Of a stretch of 64,000 nucleotides of DNA, positions 1 through 7,095 are shown piece after piece (positions within the stretch are counted from its first letter, which is position 1; each line of letters begins with the position of its first letter). The stretch covers positions 62,001 to 126,000 of the forward strand of contig JACZRS010000011.1 in assembly GCA_022574595.1 (NCBI GenBank), read 5' to 3'. The DNA comes from Planctomycetota bacterium (lineage in GTDB: Bacteria; Planctomycetota; Phycisphaerae; Phycisphaerales; SM1A02). Below the pieces are notes generated by a model. It searched no databases, was not told the DNA's origin, and saw only the letters and a list, made by a program, of their open reading frames with translations. The position numbers were made by a program, and so were the translations under genes.

Positions 1-424
1 AAGCAATACGGTCGTTTTGGATTTTTCCGTCTTTTTTATTCTCTTGGAACAGGAAGCTCACTACCTTTTCCAATGACTCTTCGCTTACGCTGATAAACTT
101 GACATCGTAATCAGCATACTTTTCTTGCAACTCAGAAAGATGAGGCATTGCTCTAACACATGGTCCACACCAAGTTGCCCAGAATTCGACGACATAGACT
201 TTGCCGGCTTCAAATTCCTCAACCTTTTCGCCAGCAACCTTAACCCAATGGGTAATGTCAATGGCCGGTGCCTTATCACCGATAGTCAGTGATTTTGCTT
301 TAGTTTCTTGTTTAACCTGGTTGTCTTGGTAATTGGGTTTGATCTTGATCAATTTATCTTGTGCGACAACTGTTGATGCTGTACATAGAGTAAGTGCCAC
401 AACTGCGAGTGTGATTGGTTTCAT
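1..424 (-). CDS. Secreted TlpA-like thioredoxin, partial
   Basis: This is the N-terminal part of a periplasmic thiol:disulfide oxidoreductase of the TlpA/thioredoxin family; the C-terminus lies beyond the left edge. Translating the - strand from the ATG at 424-422 gives a signal peptide (MKPITLAVVALTLCTASTVVAQ), a short linker and a thioredoxin fold with the redox motif WATWCGPC followed by VRAMPHL. A GGAG Shine-Dalgarno sequence sits a few bases before the ATG. Such proteins reduce or deliver electrons to exported cysteine proteins, for example in cytochrome c maturation, but nothing nearby gives the partner. Confidence 0.85.
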   Translation of the reverse strand, partial: MKPITLAVVALTLCTASTVVAQDKLIKIKPNYQDNQVKQETKAKSLTIGDKAPAIDITHWVKVAGEKVEEFEAGKVYVVEFWATWCGPCVRAMPHLSELQEKYADYDVKFISVSEESLEKVVSFLFQENKKDGKIQNDRIA

Positions 425-657
425 GCTGGCTTCTCCTTTGGAATGCCCGTTGATTTAGGTTTAAGCAATTATACTTGATCCTGAGCGTGCTAAATATTGC
501 CTCAAAACCGCCTTGCCCACCATAATGAGAGAGCATACCAGCACAGCCGTCTATTCTCCAACCCTTCAATAGGCTTGTTTTATTCTCTAGATGCCCTTGC
601 AAGCTGGAAATTGCACTTAAATTGAGTTATTTCCTCCTCAATTTATCGCAATAGGGA

Positions 658-1446
658 TCATAAGGTGCTACTTGGCAACATTGACACCATGATGATGTCA
701 TAAACCGCATGAACGCCAACTACTATTCCAAATCCCCTGACAATGTATACGGATCCAAAATATAGCCCAGCCAGGAAGTAAAATACCACACTACCAATCC
801 CATCAAAAGGATGATAAATCGTAAATGCCATGGCTGAAATGATTACCGCAATGATTGCTCCGCTGCTGGCACTTATTTTTACAACATCAACAAGAAGAGT
901 GTGAATAACCGCAATCAGCAACATGCGAAAAAGCAGCTCCTCGTAAAGACCTGCTCCAACACTAATCGCTAGCCTAGACCAAATACTAAGCTCTCCAAGC
1001 TGCGGAGCAGCCGTTGCCAAACTTGTAGCAACTGCCTCGGAGCTAACACTACTTGGCTGGATCACTTGTGCTAAAACAATTAACGGTATGGTGAGTACAA
1101 TTGACTCCGCCAACATGATTCCCAAAGCCGTTCCGTCAAGCTTCCACTTGTTTTTGGTTAGAACATGCCAAATTAGAAGTACTACAACTAAAGCTACACC
1201 TCCAAGATATAGCCCGCCGCCAGCGGAGATCCCAAATGTGTCAAAGAATCCTAATAAGGTTTTGTGAGCTTTGTTGGTAAGAACGCCTTCGCCAGTAGAT
1301 AGCAAAAACGCTAAGCCAATCTCATAGGCAATCACCAAAGGCAGCAAGAATACCAGTATTTGTAGCGGTTTCTTGGATGCGTCAAAGTAAGCATTTGCCG
1401 CTGCCCTTCGGTCCAAGGCAGATACCTTTGCACGCTTACTAGTCAT
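658..1446 (-). CDS. CPBP family intramembrane glutamic endopeptidase
   Basis: A 262-residue multi-pass membrane protein of the CAAX-protease/CPBP (ABI) family. The three family motifs are visible in the C-terminal half: EExxxR (YEELLFR), FxxxH (FTIYHPF) and a final H-x3-D (HAVYD). The N-terminus is short and basic (MTSKRAKVS), followed by about seven hydrophobic segments. These enzymes cut peptide bonds inside the membrane using the glutamates and histidines of these motifs; the bacterial substrates are usually unknown. It lies downstream of rpsT on the same strand with a 60-bp gap, so the two may share a transcript. No clear Shine-Dalgarno sequence precedes the ATG. Confidence 0.85.
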   Translation of the reverse strand: MTSKRAKVSALDRRAAANAYFDASKKPLQILVFLLPLVIAYEIGLAFLLSTGEGVLTNKAHKTLLGFFDTFGISAGGGLYLGGVALVVVLLIWHVLTKNKWKLDGTALGIMLAESIVLTIPLIVLAQVIQPSSVSSEAVATSLATAAPQLGELSIWSRLAISVGAGLYEELLFRMLLIAVIHTLLVDVVKISASSGAIIAVIISAMAFTIYHPFDGIGSVVFYFLAGLYFGSVYIVRGFGIVVGVHAVYDIIMVSMLPSSTL

Positions 1447-1506
1447 ATTGTTTTGCTTTGTCCCGGGTGATAATGATATCCCCGGTTAAGTTCAAAAAGA
1501 GTTAGA

Positions 1507-1779
1507 TCAGCCAGCCGTTTTAAGAGCAGTAAGCCGCTTGGCCAGTCGGCTCTTACGCCGCGCAGCTGTATTTCTATGCATGGTGCTTGTGCATGCGACT
1601 TTGTCCAGGATGCCGCAAGTCTTGCGAAACTCTGTTTCTGCGACTTTTACATCATTATTATGGATAGCGTCAAGGAAGCTCTTAATCTGATTCTTGATGC
1701 GACGCTTACGCCACAGATTCAGTGAATGGCGTTTGGCGCCTTGTCTTACACTCTTCTTAGCTGATGATCGGTTTGGCAC
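1507..1779 (-). CDS. rpsT: 30S ribosomal protein S20
   Basis: A 90-residue, very basic protein beginning MPNRSSAKKSVRQGAKR, with the helical pattern and conserved MHRNTAARRKSRLAKR segment of bacterial S20, which binds 16S rRNA in the small subunit. Length is normal for the family. The start codon is GTG (1779-1777), preceded by AGGAA about ten bases upstream. It is transcribed away from the neighbouring tRNA gene. Confidence 0.95.
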   Translation of the reverse strand: MPNRSSAKKSVRQGAKRHSLNLWRKRRIKNQIKSFLDAIHNNDVKVAETEFRKTCGILDKVACTSTMHRNTAARRKSRLAKRLTALKTAG

Positions 1780-1982
1780 TTATTGGGTTCCTAGTCATAG
1801 ATTCAAAGCGACATTATTCATCTTTATAGCGACTAAATCAAATACCTGCATCGAATAGCAGTTTATAGGCCGCCTTAGCCGATCCTTATCTTCACAACCT
1901 AGTCGTACAAGGCCAATTGCCTTGATGTGGTTGAGCCATAGCTGATGGATTGCTAGGCTACCACAATAAGTGAATTGATTTT

Positions 1983-2056
1983 GCGGGTGTAGCTCAATTG
2001 GATAGAGCATCGGTCTACGAAACCGAAGGTTGGAGGTTCGAGCCCTCCCATCCGCG
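1983..2056 (+). tRNA. tRNA-Arg (anticodon ACG)
   Basis: A full cloverleaf can be folded. The acceptor stem pairs 1983-1989 (GCGGGTG) with 2049-2055, with G2056 as discriminator. The anticodon stem TCGGT/ACCGA encloses the loop CTACGAA, giving anticodon ACG (arginine, CGN codons after A34 deamination). The T-arm carries GGTTCGAGCC. The CCA end is not encoded. The gene sits at the boundary to a repeat-rich spacer. Confidence 0.95.
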
Positions 2057-2070
2057 TTAAGGGGGAAGAT

Positions 2071-2094
2071 GGCGTCATGGCGTCAAGGCATCAA
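2071..2094 (+). repeat. Three tandem 8-nt repeats (GGCRTCAA)
   Basis: Three consecutive units GGCGTCAT, GGCGTCAA, GGCATCAA. The same unit recurs five times at 2168-2207, in direct orientation. Confidence 0.85.
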
Positions 2095-2100
2095 GGACCC

Positions 2101-2127
2101 GTTTAGCCGGCGGGCTTGACCCGCTGC
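2101..2127 (+). repeat. REP-like hairpin, GTTTAGCCG head
   Basis: The head GTTTAGCCG is followed by a 5-bp stem GCGGG/CCCGC around the loop CTTGA. A second copy with the same head and loop but different stem bases lies at 51640-51665. The design (constant head, variable stem) is that of bacterial REP elements. Confidence 0.6.
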
Positions 2128-2167
2128 GATATGGAAGAAGGCACTTGGTATTAGGCAATAGTGTGTA

Positions 2168-2207
2168 GGCATTAAGGCATCAAGGCATCAAGGCATTAAG
2201 GCACCAA
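2168..2207 (+). repeat. Five tandem 8-nt repeats (GGCATYAA)
   Basis: Units GGCATTAA, GGCATCAA, GGCATCAA, GGCATTAA, GGCACCAA run without interruption. They match the units at 2071-2094, so both runs belong to one repeat family separated by about 75 bases that hold the REP-like hairpin. Confidence 0.85.
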
Positions 2208-2298
2208 GTCCCCTTCGCCTTCCGAGATGAGTGGCAAGGGGTTATGTTTAACAACCGTTTTTTTGTGCATTTGGGTTTTCGGTGGTGGGGGGTTACAC

Positions 2299-2304
2299 TA
2301 TAAT
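2299..2304 (+). promoter_or_regulatory. Possible -10 box of the DUF6159 gene
   Basis: An exact TATAAT lies 57 bases before the start codon at 2361. The sequence 17 bases upstream (TTTTCG) is a poor -35 match, so only the -10 element is suggested. Confidence 0.35.
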
Positions 2305-2360
2305 GTAGAAAGCTCGGCGGTGGAGTCGGGTTAAGCTGAACTTAAGACAAGGGGCTCGAT

Positions 2361-3239
2361 ATGTTCGCAACTCTAAGTAGAAGCTGGGAATTCGCCAAGA
2401 TCAGTTACGGAATTCTTTGGGATTACAAGAAGCTGATCATCTTCCCTCTTGTATCCACCGTCGCCGCAGCAATCGTCACCGCGAGCTTTCTTGTTCCTCT
2501 CTGGACTAGCGGTACGCTGGAAATGTGGATGGAGTTTATGGACAGTGAGTCTGAGGCTGTTGCTACAACAACAGACCAAATCTGGATGTACAGCCTCCTG
2601 TTTCTATTTTACTTCTGTAGCTATTTCGTGATTGTGTTCTTTAATGCTGGGCTGACCGCGTGCGCTCTAAAAGTTGTAAGCGGTGAGGAACCCTCTATTG
2701 GCTATGGTTTTTCCATGGCCGCTAAAAGACTTCCCCAAATCGTTGCATGGGCGCTGCTCTCTGCGGTCATCGGGGTTGTGCTGAAGATCATCGAGAATGC
2801 CAACGAAAAAGTCGGGTACTGGGTTGCAGCATTGCTCGGCTCTGCGTGGACAGCGCTGACATACTTCGTGGTGCCGGTGCTGGTTATGGACGGCGTAGGG
2901 CCTATTCTAGCGATTAAGCTTTCACTGAAAACATTGAAAGGTACTTGGGGAGAAGCTCTGATCGGAAAATTCTCCCTGGGCATGCTGTCGTTCCTGATCA
3001 TGCTGCCCTTCTTGATAGTTGTCGGCGTGTTGTTTGCGATGGCCTTTGCCAGCGGCAACATGGTCAACATTGTCCTCGCCGGCATATTGGGCGTTGCGGT
3101 AATTATCATTGTCTGTGCGTTCAACAGCGCAGCAGATGTCATCTTCAAAGCTCTACTTTATAACTACGCTACCGGACGATCCGTGCCGAGCAAAATTGAT
3201 ACCTCGAATTTCAGTGCAGCCTTCGCGCACAAGGATTAA
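2361..3239 (+). CDS. DUF6159 family integral membrane protein
   Basis: A 292-residue polytopic membrane protein. The N-terminus (MFATLSRSWEFAKISYGILW, followed by DYKKLIIFP) is the signature I associate with the DUF6159 family, whose function is unknown. About six hydrophobic segments are visible, around residues 25-48, 75-100, 128-150, 155-178, 208-235 and 237-262, with a short polar C-tail. AAGGGG ten bases upstream of the ATG is a good ribosome site. It converges with the zinc-ribbon gene at 3262-3981, separated by 22 bases. Confidence 0.75.
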   Translation: MFATLSRSWEFAKISYGILWDYKKLIIFPLVSTVAAAIVTASFLVPLWTSGTLEMWMEFMDSESEAVATTTDQIWMYSLLFLFYFCSYFVIVFFNAGLTACALKVVSGEEPSIGYGFSMAAKRLPQIVAWALLSAVIGVVLKIIENANEKVGYWVAALLGSAWTALTYFVVPVLVMDGVGPILAIKLSLKTLKGTWGEALIGKFSLGMLSFLIMLPFLIVVGVLFAMAFASGNMVNIVLAGILGVAVIIIVCAFNSAADVIFKALLYNYATGRSVPSKIDTSNFSAAFAHKD

Positions 3240-3261
3240 GACCGCCGGCAAAGTAGGGGGA

Positions 3262-3981
3262 CTAGCGAGCCGGCAAGTCCCGTCCCCAGCCACATTCGGG
3301 GCAACCTTGCTCAAACTTGCCGAGCAGGTTGTATCCGCAGGTGGGACATTTGCCGATGTATCGTCTCGCCTTTTTCACGTTGGATCGCATCCAGCCGCCG
3401 ACCACACCTATCACTAAATAGCACAGTAAGGCATAGGTCAGTGTATTCACCAAAAATCCTAGTGGTTGAACTCTGTAAGGAATCCCGCGCCCGCAGCTCC
3501 TGCAGTTCGGTATCTTGAACTCAAAGGCAAGCACTGCCTGCTCATGGTAATGAATTACGCTTTGCCTCGTACCTGGAAGTGTGAGCTTCCATATTGAGTT
3601 GTCGACCTGGACTGGCCGCTGATCCGCTCTTGTCCAGTACGAATACTCGAAAGTCGGCAGCGGTAAGCCGATTCTTCGCTGAAAAGATTGAATGATAATG
3701 CCATTGCTATTGGCTGAACTACCAGTTTCATCTATCTCGATGTTTTGTAATTGTACCTCGGCCATACCGATTTTCTGCGATGTGCTGCGCGCTGTCGGCT
3801 CACCAACTGCTTCCGATGGCCTGTGCGCCAACCACCAATCTCGATCATTCTCGGTAACCGGATCGCGCGGCGAGAAGCTTGTTGGAGGATCCCACCACCA
3901 TGCAATTGACCAAGCCACGGAGATATTAACAATCGCGCCGAGGAGAAGAAACAATCCAAGTTTGAACATGCGGCGTTTCAC
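3262..3981 (-). CDS. Membrane protein with C-terminal zinc ribbon, paralogue 1
   Basis: A 239-residue protein with an N-terminal membrane segment (FKLGLFLLLGAIVNISVAW), a polar extracytoplasmic middle part, a second membrane segment near residues 180-200 (ALLCYLVIGVVGG) and a C-terminal zinc ribbon with four cysteines (CPTCGYNL...GCPECGW). This layout is common in planctomycetes; the function is unknown. The start is GTG at 3981-3979; the paralogue at 29432-30109 has the same GTGAAACG start and nearly identical bases just upstream, which supports this choice. A 158-bp two-hairpin element lies 58 bases upstream, as it does for that paralogue. Confidence 0.75.
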   Translation of the reverse strand: MKRRMFKLGLFLLLGAIVNISVAWSIAWWWDPPTSFSPRDPVTENDRDWWLAHRPSEAVGEPTARSTSQKIGMAEVQLQNIEIDETGSSANSNGIIIQSFQRRIGLPLPTFEYSYWTRADQRPVQVDNSIWKLTLPGTRQSVIHYHEQAVLAFEFKIPNCRSCGRGIPYRVQPLGFLVNTLTYALLCYLVIGVVGGWMRSNVKKARRYIGKCPTCGYNLLGKFEQGCPECGWGRDLPAR

Positions 3982-4039
3982 GGTAATAAAGTATACGCTA
4001 ACAATATAGATTGATGGATAGATAAAGGGCTACATCGCC

Positions 4040-4197
4040 ATTTAGCCCGCCGTGAATACACGGCGGGCGGAGAGTGTGCGAATTTCAAATAACGTGCGAA
4101 CTAGCAGCAAACATTGGCATTCCACGGTTAATTGTGGAATCGAACATGACAGAGTTTACGGGCGCTCCGCCCCAGGTGTATTCACCTGGGGCTAAAT
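4040..4197. repeat. 158-bp two-hairpin element, copy 1
   Basis: The element begins ATTTAGCCC and ends GGGCTAAAT, a perfect terminal inverted repeat. Each end is a perfect 10-bp hairpin: GCCCGCCGTG/CACGGCGGGC around AATA (4045-4068) and GCCCCAGGTG/CACCTGGGGC around TATT (4169-4192). Read inward, both ends share the frame ATTTAGCCCxxxGTGAATACAC. The interior holds a further 7-bp hairpin, ATTCCAC/GTGGAAT. A homologous copy lies at 30164-30322. It lies immediately upstream of a zinc-ribbon gene and could be a REP pair (BIME), a MITE or a structured leader RNA. Confidence 0.8.
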
Positions 4198-4316
4198 AGT
4201 TGTTGGCTGAAGAATTGTTCTCACATTCTGGACAAACATCCTACCGATATCAGCCTAAGACCGTAGAATGTAATCCCGTAGAAGATTTAGGCCATTCAAA
4301 ACTTGGAGAAAACACC

Positions 4317-5363
4317 ATGAAGCAAAAGCAAACTATTCAGAGAAATGTGTTTCGTTTGAGGTGGTGGGCTGCGCTGGTCCTGATTGTAGCGTTCATTCCT
4401 GCTACAAAGTCACTGGCTCAGCATGAAGGCGAGCAGAGCGAACTTGAAACGGCCCGGGAACGCATCCATGCAATGATGCGAGAAGCAGAGGAGTTGCAGG
4501 ACGCTGGTCGTGTGGATGCAGCCGATCACATGCGTAAAGAAGCTCATAAGATGGCCAATAGGATTGAGGAGCATCTCTCCCAGCGTCGACGACATGAGCA
4601 AGCTGAACAAGATCAGGAAAGGGAGCATTTACATAATGTCCTTGAAGGACTCGAGCGCGGCATGGCGGCGCTGCGAGAACTCGGCCGGCACGAAGAACTG
4701 GAGGCTCTTGAGCGTGTGGTGCACGAAGTCAGACAGGAAATTGAGGGGCGACGAGATCGGCCGCAACGCAAGCGCCGGAGAGAGCGTCGTGGTGAGGGCA
4801 ATGAACGTGAGATGGCGATGCATCAACTGGAGATTATGCGCTTGGCAATGCCGGCTTTGCGCGAAGGTGAGCGTAGAGATGCTGCTGATTTACTCGAGCG
4901 CGCAATACATGCACGCGAGCTTGCGCTTGAAGGACGCAGGGATGAAGAAGCGCAGCAGATACGCAAGCATGCACCGAACCGAGCACAATTAGCTGAGATT
5001 CTCGGATTATCTTCAAGACTTTGGCGTGAGTTCGATAATAAAGAGCGAGCTCAAGCGGTAGGTCAGTTAGCTGAGCAGATGAGTGAAAGAGCTCATCGCC
5101 AACGAGACGAGCGCGCTCAGCGAGAGCAAGACAGGCCGCGACGACAAGCCCGTGATAGGCGAGAAGATCATGACCGGCACGAAGCGCGAGAATGGCGAGC
5201 GGATCGTGACCGTCATGATGCACGAGAAAGGCACGAGCAGTCTGATCGATATCAAGCTGCAATGGAACGTATCGAGCGGTTGGAAGCCCAAATAAAACGC
5301 CTTGGTGCTGCCATGGAGCGATTGCAGGGGCAGCTACATCAGCGAGATCGAGATCGGCGATAA
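4317..5363 (+). CDS. Secreted, highly charged coiled-coil protein
   Basis: A 348-residue protein, counting from the ATG at 4317, which has GGAG eight bases upstream and is followed by a signal peptide (RWWAALVLIVAFIPATKSLAQ). A start further upstream would put 39 polar residues before the signal. The mature part is almost entirely helical and charged, rich in Glu, Arg, His, Asp and Gln, and ends with a heptad-like segment (MERIERLEAQIKRLGAAMER). An Arg/Asp/His-rich stretch of roughly 45 residues precedes it. I do not recognise a family. It could be a periplasmic scaffold or metal-binding protein, but that is a guess. A terminator-like hairpin follows. Confidence 0.7.
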   Translation: MKQKQTIQRNVFRLRWWAALVLIVAFIPATKSLAQHEGEQSELETARERIHAMMREAEELQDAGRVDAADHMRKEAHKMANRIEEHLSQRRRHEQAEQDQEREHLHNVLEGLERGMAALRELGRHEELEALERVVHEVRQEIEGRRDRPQRKRRRERRGEGNEREMAMHQLEIMRLAMPALREGERRDAADLLERAIHARELALEGRRDEEAQQIRKHAPNRAQLAEILGLSSRLWREFDNKERAQAVGQLAEQMSERAHRQRDERAQREQDRPRRQARDRREDHDRHEAREWRADRDRHDARERHEQSDRYQAAMERIERLEAQIKRLGAAMERLQGQLHQRDRDRR

Positions 5364-5407
5364 ACTAAGGAAATGATCAAAAGTATTCATTATTAGGAGT
5401 TATTGGC

Positions 5408-5437
5408 AATTGTTTCCGGGGATAACAATTTTTGTTT
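5408..5437 (+). terminator. Rho-independent terminator-like hairpin
   Basis: A 7-bp stem AATTGTT/AACAATT (5408-5414 and 5424-5430) is followed by a T-rich run (TTTGTTT). It sits 45 bases after the coiled-coil gene and before the next gene on the same strand. The stem is AT-rich, so termination may be weak. Confidence 0.5.
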
Positions 5438-5501
5438 ATGGATCGAGGCATAGGGATGCTAGACTTAGAGTTTAGCTTACTTGGAGGTCAGTAGTTGGAT
5501 C

Positions 5502-7019
5502 ATGAAGAATATGATAAAAAATCGAATACAAAAATTTTGCAGCAATTGCTCTTTTCTCATTTTCGTAGCTGCTGCTATGGTTTTATCACCCGCCGCACTT
5601 GCTGCAGGGCAACAATCACAACGCCACGTAAGTCATGTGGATAAATCGGGGCAATGGGTAGAAATTGAAACAGCGATCAATCAGCTTAGTAGATCTAAAA
5701 CTCCAAAGGCAACCAGTCTTTTACCACCGGGCGTTATTTGGCAAGCTGTCGATGCAATTTCAATTACCAATAGTGTTTGTGTTTCAGATACAACAAATGA
5801 GACATGGGTTGGTCACAACTTGAATTCCGAAAGGCTGGCATACCACGAGACTACCGGCGATGGTACAGCAATCTTTGATTACCTTTTGACTAACCCAAGT
5901 ATGGTAGCAGTTGCATCAGCGGAAAATGTATCGCTTGGAGTTGTACTCGAGCGACATGGCGCAGGAGGCTCTACTGTTTACGCTTTTAATGAGGCGAACG
6001 GTAATGTTCCTATATGGACTTATGATTTCGCGGTCAATTACAACTTTAACAACATACGCAACATAGATGTAGCAGCTGATGGCCAGGTGGTAATTGCTGC
6101 TGCTAGAGATACGATGGCTGGAACTTCATTAGTTGTAATTCTCGATGGCGCAACTGGCGCGGAACTTGACTCACTAACCGTTAATGCAGGCGTAGGTGGC
6201 GTTGAACTTAATGACAGCGGGACACGAGCGGTATTAACAGCAGGTGCTACAGTCCTTGTCATCGATACTACTACAATGAATACACTTTTTTCCTTTGCCG
6301 TATCAGGTGCAGGTGGTTTCCAGCGCATATCTAGAGATGGAACAACGGTAGCTGGGGGTGGATTCAACTGCTTCGTATATCAGGAAATTGCAGGCGTTTG
6401 GACTCAAATATATTCACTCACACATGCTAGTAACTGGTTAGGAAATGGCTTAGCGCTTTCAGCGAACGGCGATACATTATTTCTAGTTAGTTATAACTAT
6501 GCCACCGGTTATCTGACTCTAACTTACCGAGTGATCGACCTTGTTAATAATATTGAAATTGCTCAGTTTATTACCCAAGGTGCGGGCGGTCTTCAAGATA
6601 CAGTAATTCAATCCCAAGCGTCCGCTGATGGCGAAACCTTAGCTGTTATTTCTTGGGGTACACAAGATAACGTACATCCAGAAGTGCAGATCTTTGATCG
6701 TGATCTAAATCTCATTGGATCGATAGATACGCCTGGTTCACCATTTGGTCTTGATATGTCAAGCGATGGACAATTTGTGGTTGTTGGCAGCAAATCTGTG
6801 CATGCCAATATAAGCGGTAATGGAAGCAATACTTATGCATACCGTGTGTTCTCAGCTTGCCCGTGGGATCTTAATGGGGATGGCAGCATAAGCACATTGG
6901 ACCTATTAGCGTTGTTTGCCCAATGGGGTACAGCAGGATCAGCAGATTTTGACGGGAGCGGCGTTGTCGGCACCAGCGATTTACTTATCCTATTCGCCAA
7001 TTGGGGACCGTGTCCATAA
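5502..7019 (+). CDS. Secreted beta-propeller-like protein with dockerin-like tail
   Basis: A 505-residue exported protein. The ATG at 5502 precedes a basic region and hydrophobic signal (FLIFVAAAMVLSPAALA); GGAGG lies 15 bases upstream, a rather long spacing. The body has repeating WD40/YVTN-like strands (for example NIDVAADGQVVIAAARD, LALSANGDTLFLVSYN, DMSSDGQFVVVGSK), suggesting a beta-propeller. The last 55 residues are the paired dockerin-like tail with two EF-hand-type loops (DLNGDGSISTLDLL and DFDGSGVVGTSDLL), flanked by cysteines (CPWD...GPCP). The tail is shared with four other genes in this window, and probably mediates surface display or assembly. Confidence 0.8.
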   Translation: MKNMIKNRIQKFCSNCSFLIFVAAAMVLSPAALAAGQQSQRHVSHVDKSGQWVEIETAINQLSRSKTPKATSLLPPGVIWQAVDAISITNSVCVSDTTNETWVGHNLNSERLAYHETTGDGTAIFDYLLTNPSMVAVASAENVSLGVVLERHGAGGSTVYAFNEANGNVPIWTYDFAVNYNFNNIRNIDVAADGQVVIAAARDTMAGTSLVVILDGATGAELDSLTVNAGVGGVELNDSGTRAVLTAGATVLVIDTTTMNTLFSFAVSGAGGFQRISRDGTTVAGGGFNCFVYQEIAGVWTQIYSLTHASNWLGNGLALSANGDTLFLVSYNYATGYLTLTYRVIDLVNNIEIAQFITQGAGGLQDTVIQSQASADGETLAVISWGTQDNVHPEVQIFDRDLNLIGSIDTPGSPFGLDMSSDGQFVVVGSKSVHANISGNGSNTYAYRVFSACPWDLNGDGSISTLDLLALFAQWGTAGSADFDGSGVVGTSDLLILFANWGPCP

Positions 7020-7028
7020 AGAGAGGTC

Positions 7029-7056
7029 GGCGCCGCCCGCTTAAGCGGGCTGCGCC
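7029..7056. terminator. Palindrome between convergent genes
   Basis: A near-perfect palindrome, GGCGC-CG-CCCGCTTAAGCGGG-CT-GCGCC, lies between the + strand propeller gene and the - strand sialidase-like gene. It has no T-run after it on the + strand, but could act as a bidirectional terminator or be a REP-type element. Confidence 0.4.
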
Positions 7057-7095
7057 AAAACGTCCAATCAACCTGCATGGATCCTTGTTGATAGA

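Larger units (their letters stand above)
2057..2360. other. Repeat-rich spacer downstream of tRNA-Arg
   Basis: About 300 bases with no convincing gene. The stretch contains two runs of an 8-nt repeat, one REP-like hairpin (listed separately), a T7 tract near 2259-2265, and a TATAAT hexamer just ahead of the DUF6159 gene. The position immediately after a tRNA 3' end is a common landing site for insertions, but no attachment-site duplication is visible inside the window. Confidence 0.6.

Noticed and set aside
1795-2010. A 71-codon - strand frame overlapping tRNA-Arg
   Set aside because: It runs into the tRNA gene and shows no ribosome site or family motif.
4800-5262. Long - strand frames opposite the coiled-coil gene
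   Set aside because: They are low-complexity mirror frames of the Arg/Glu-rich coding strand with no independent signals.
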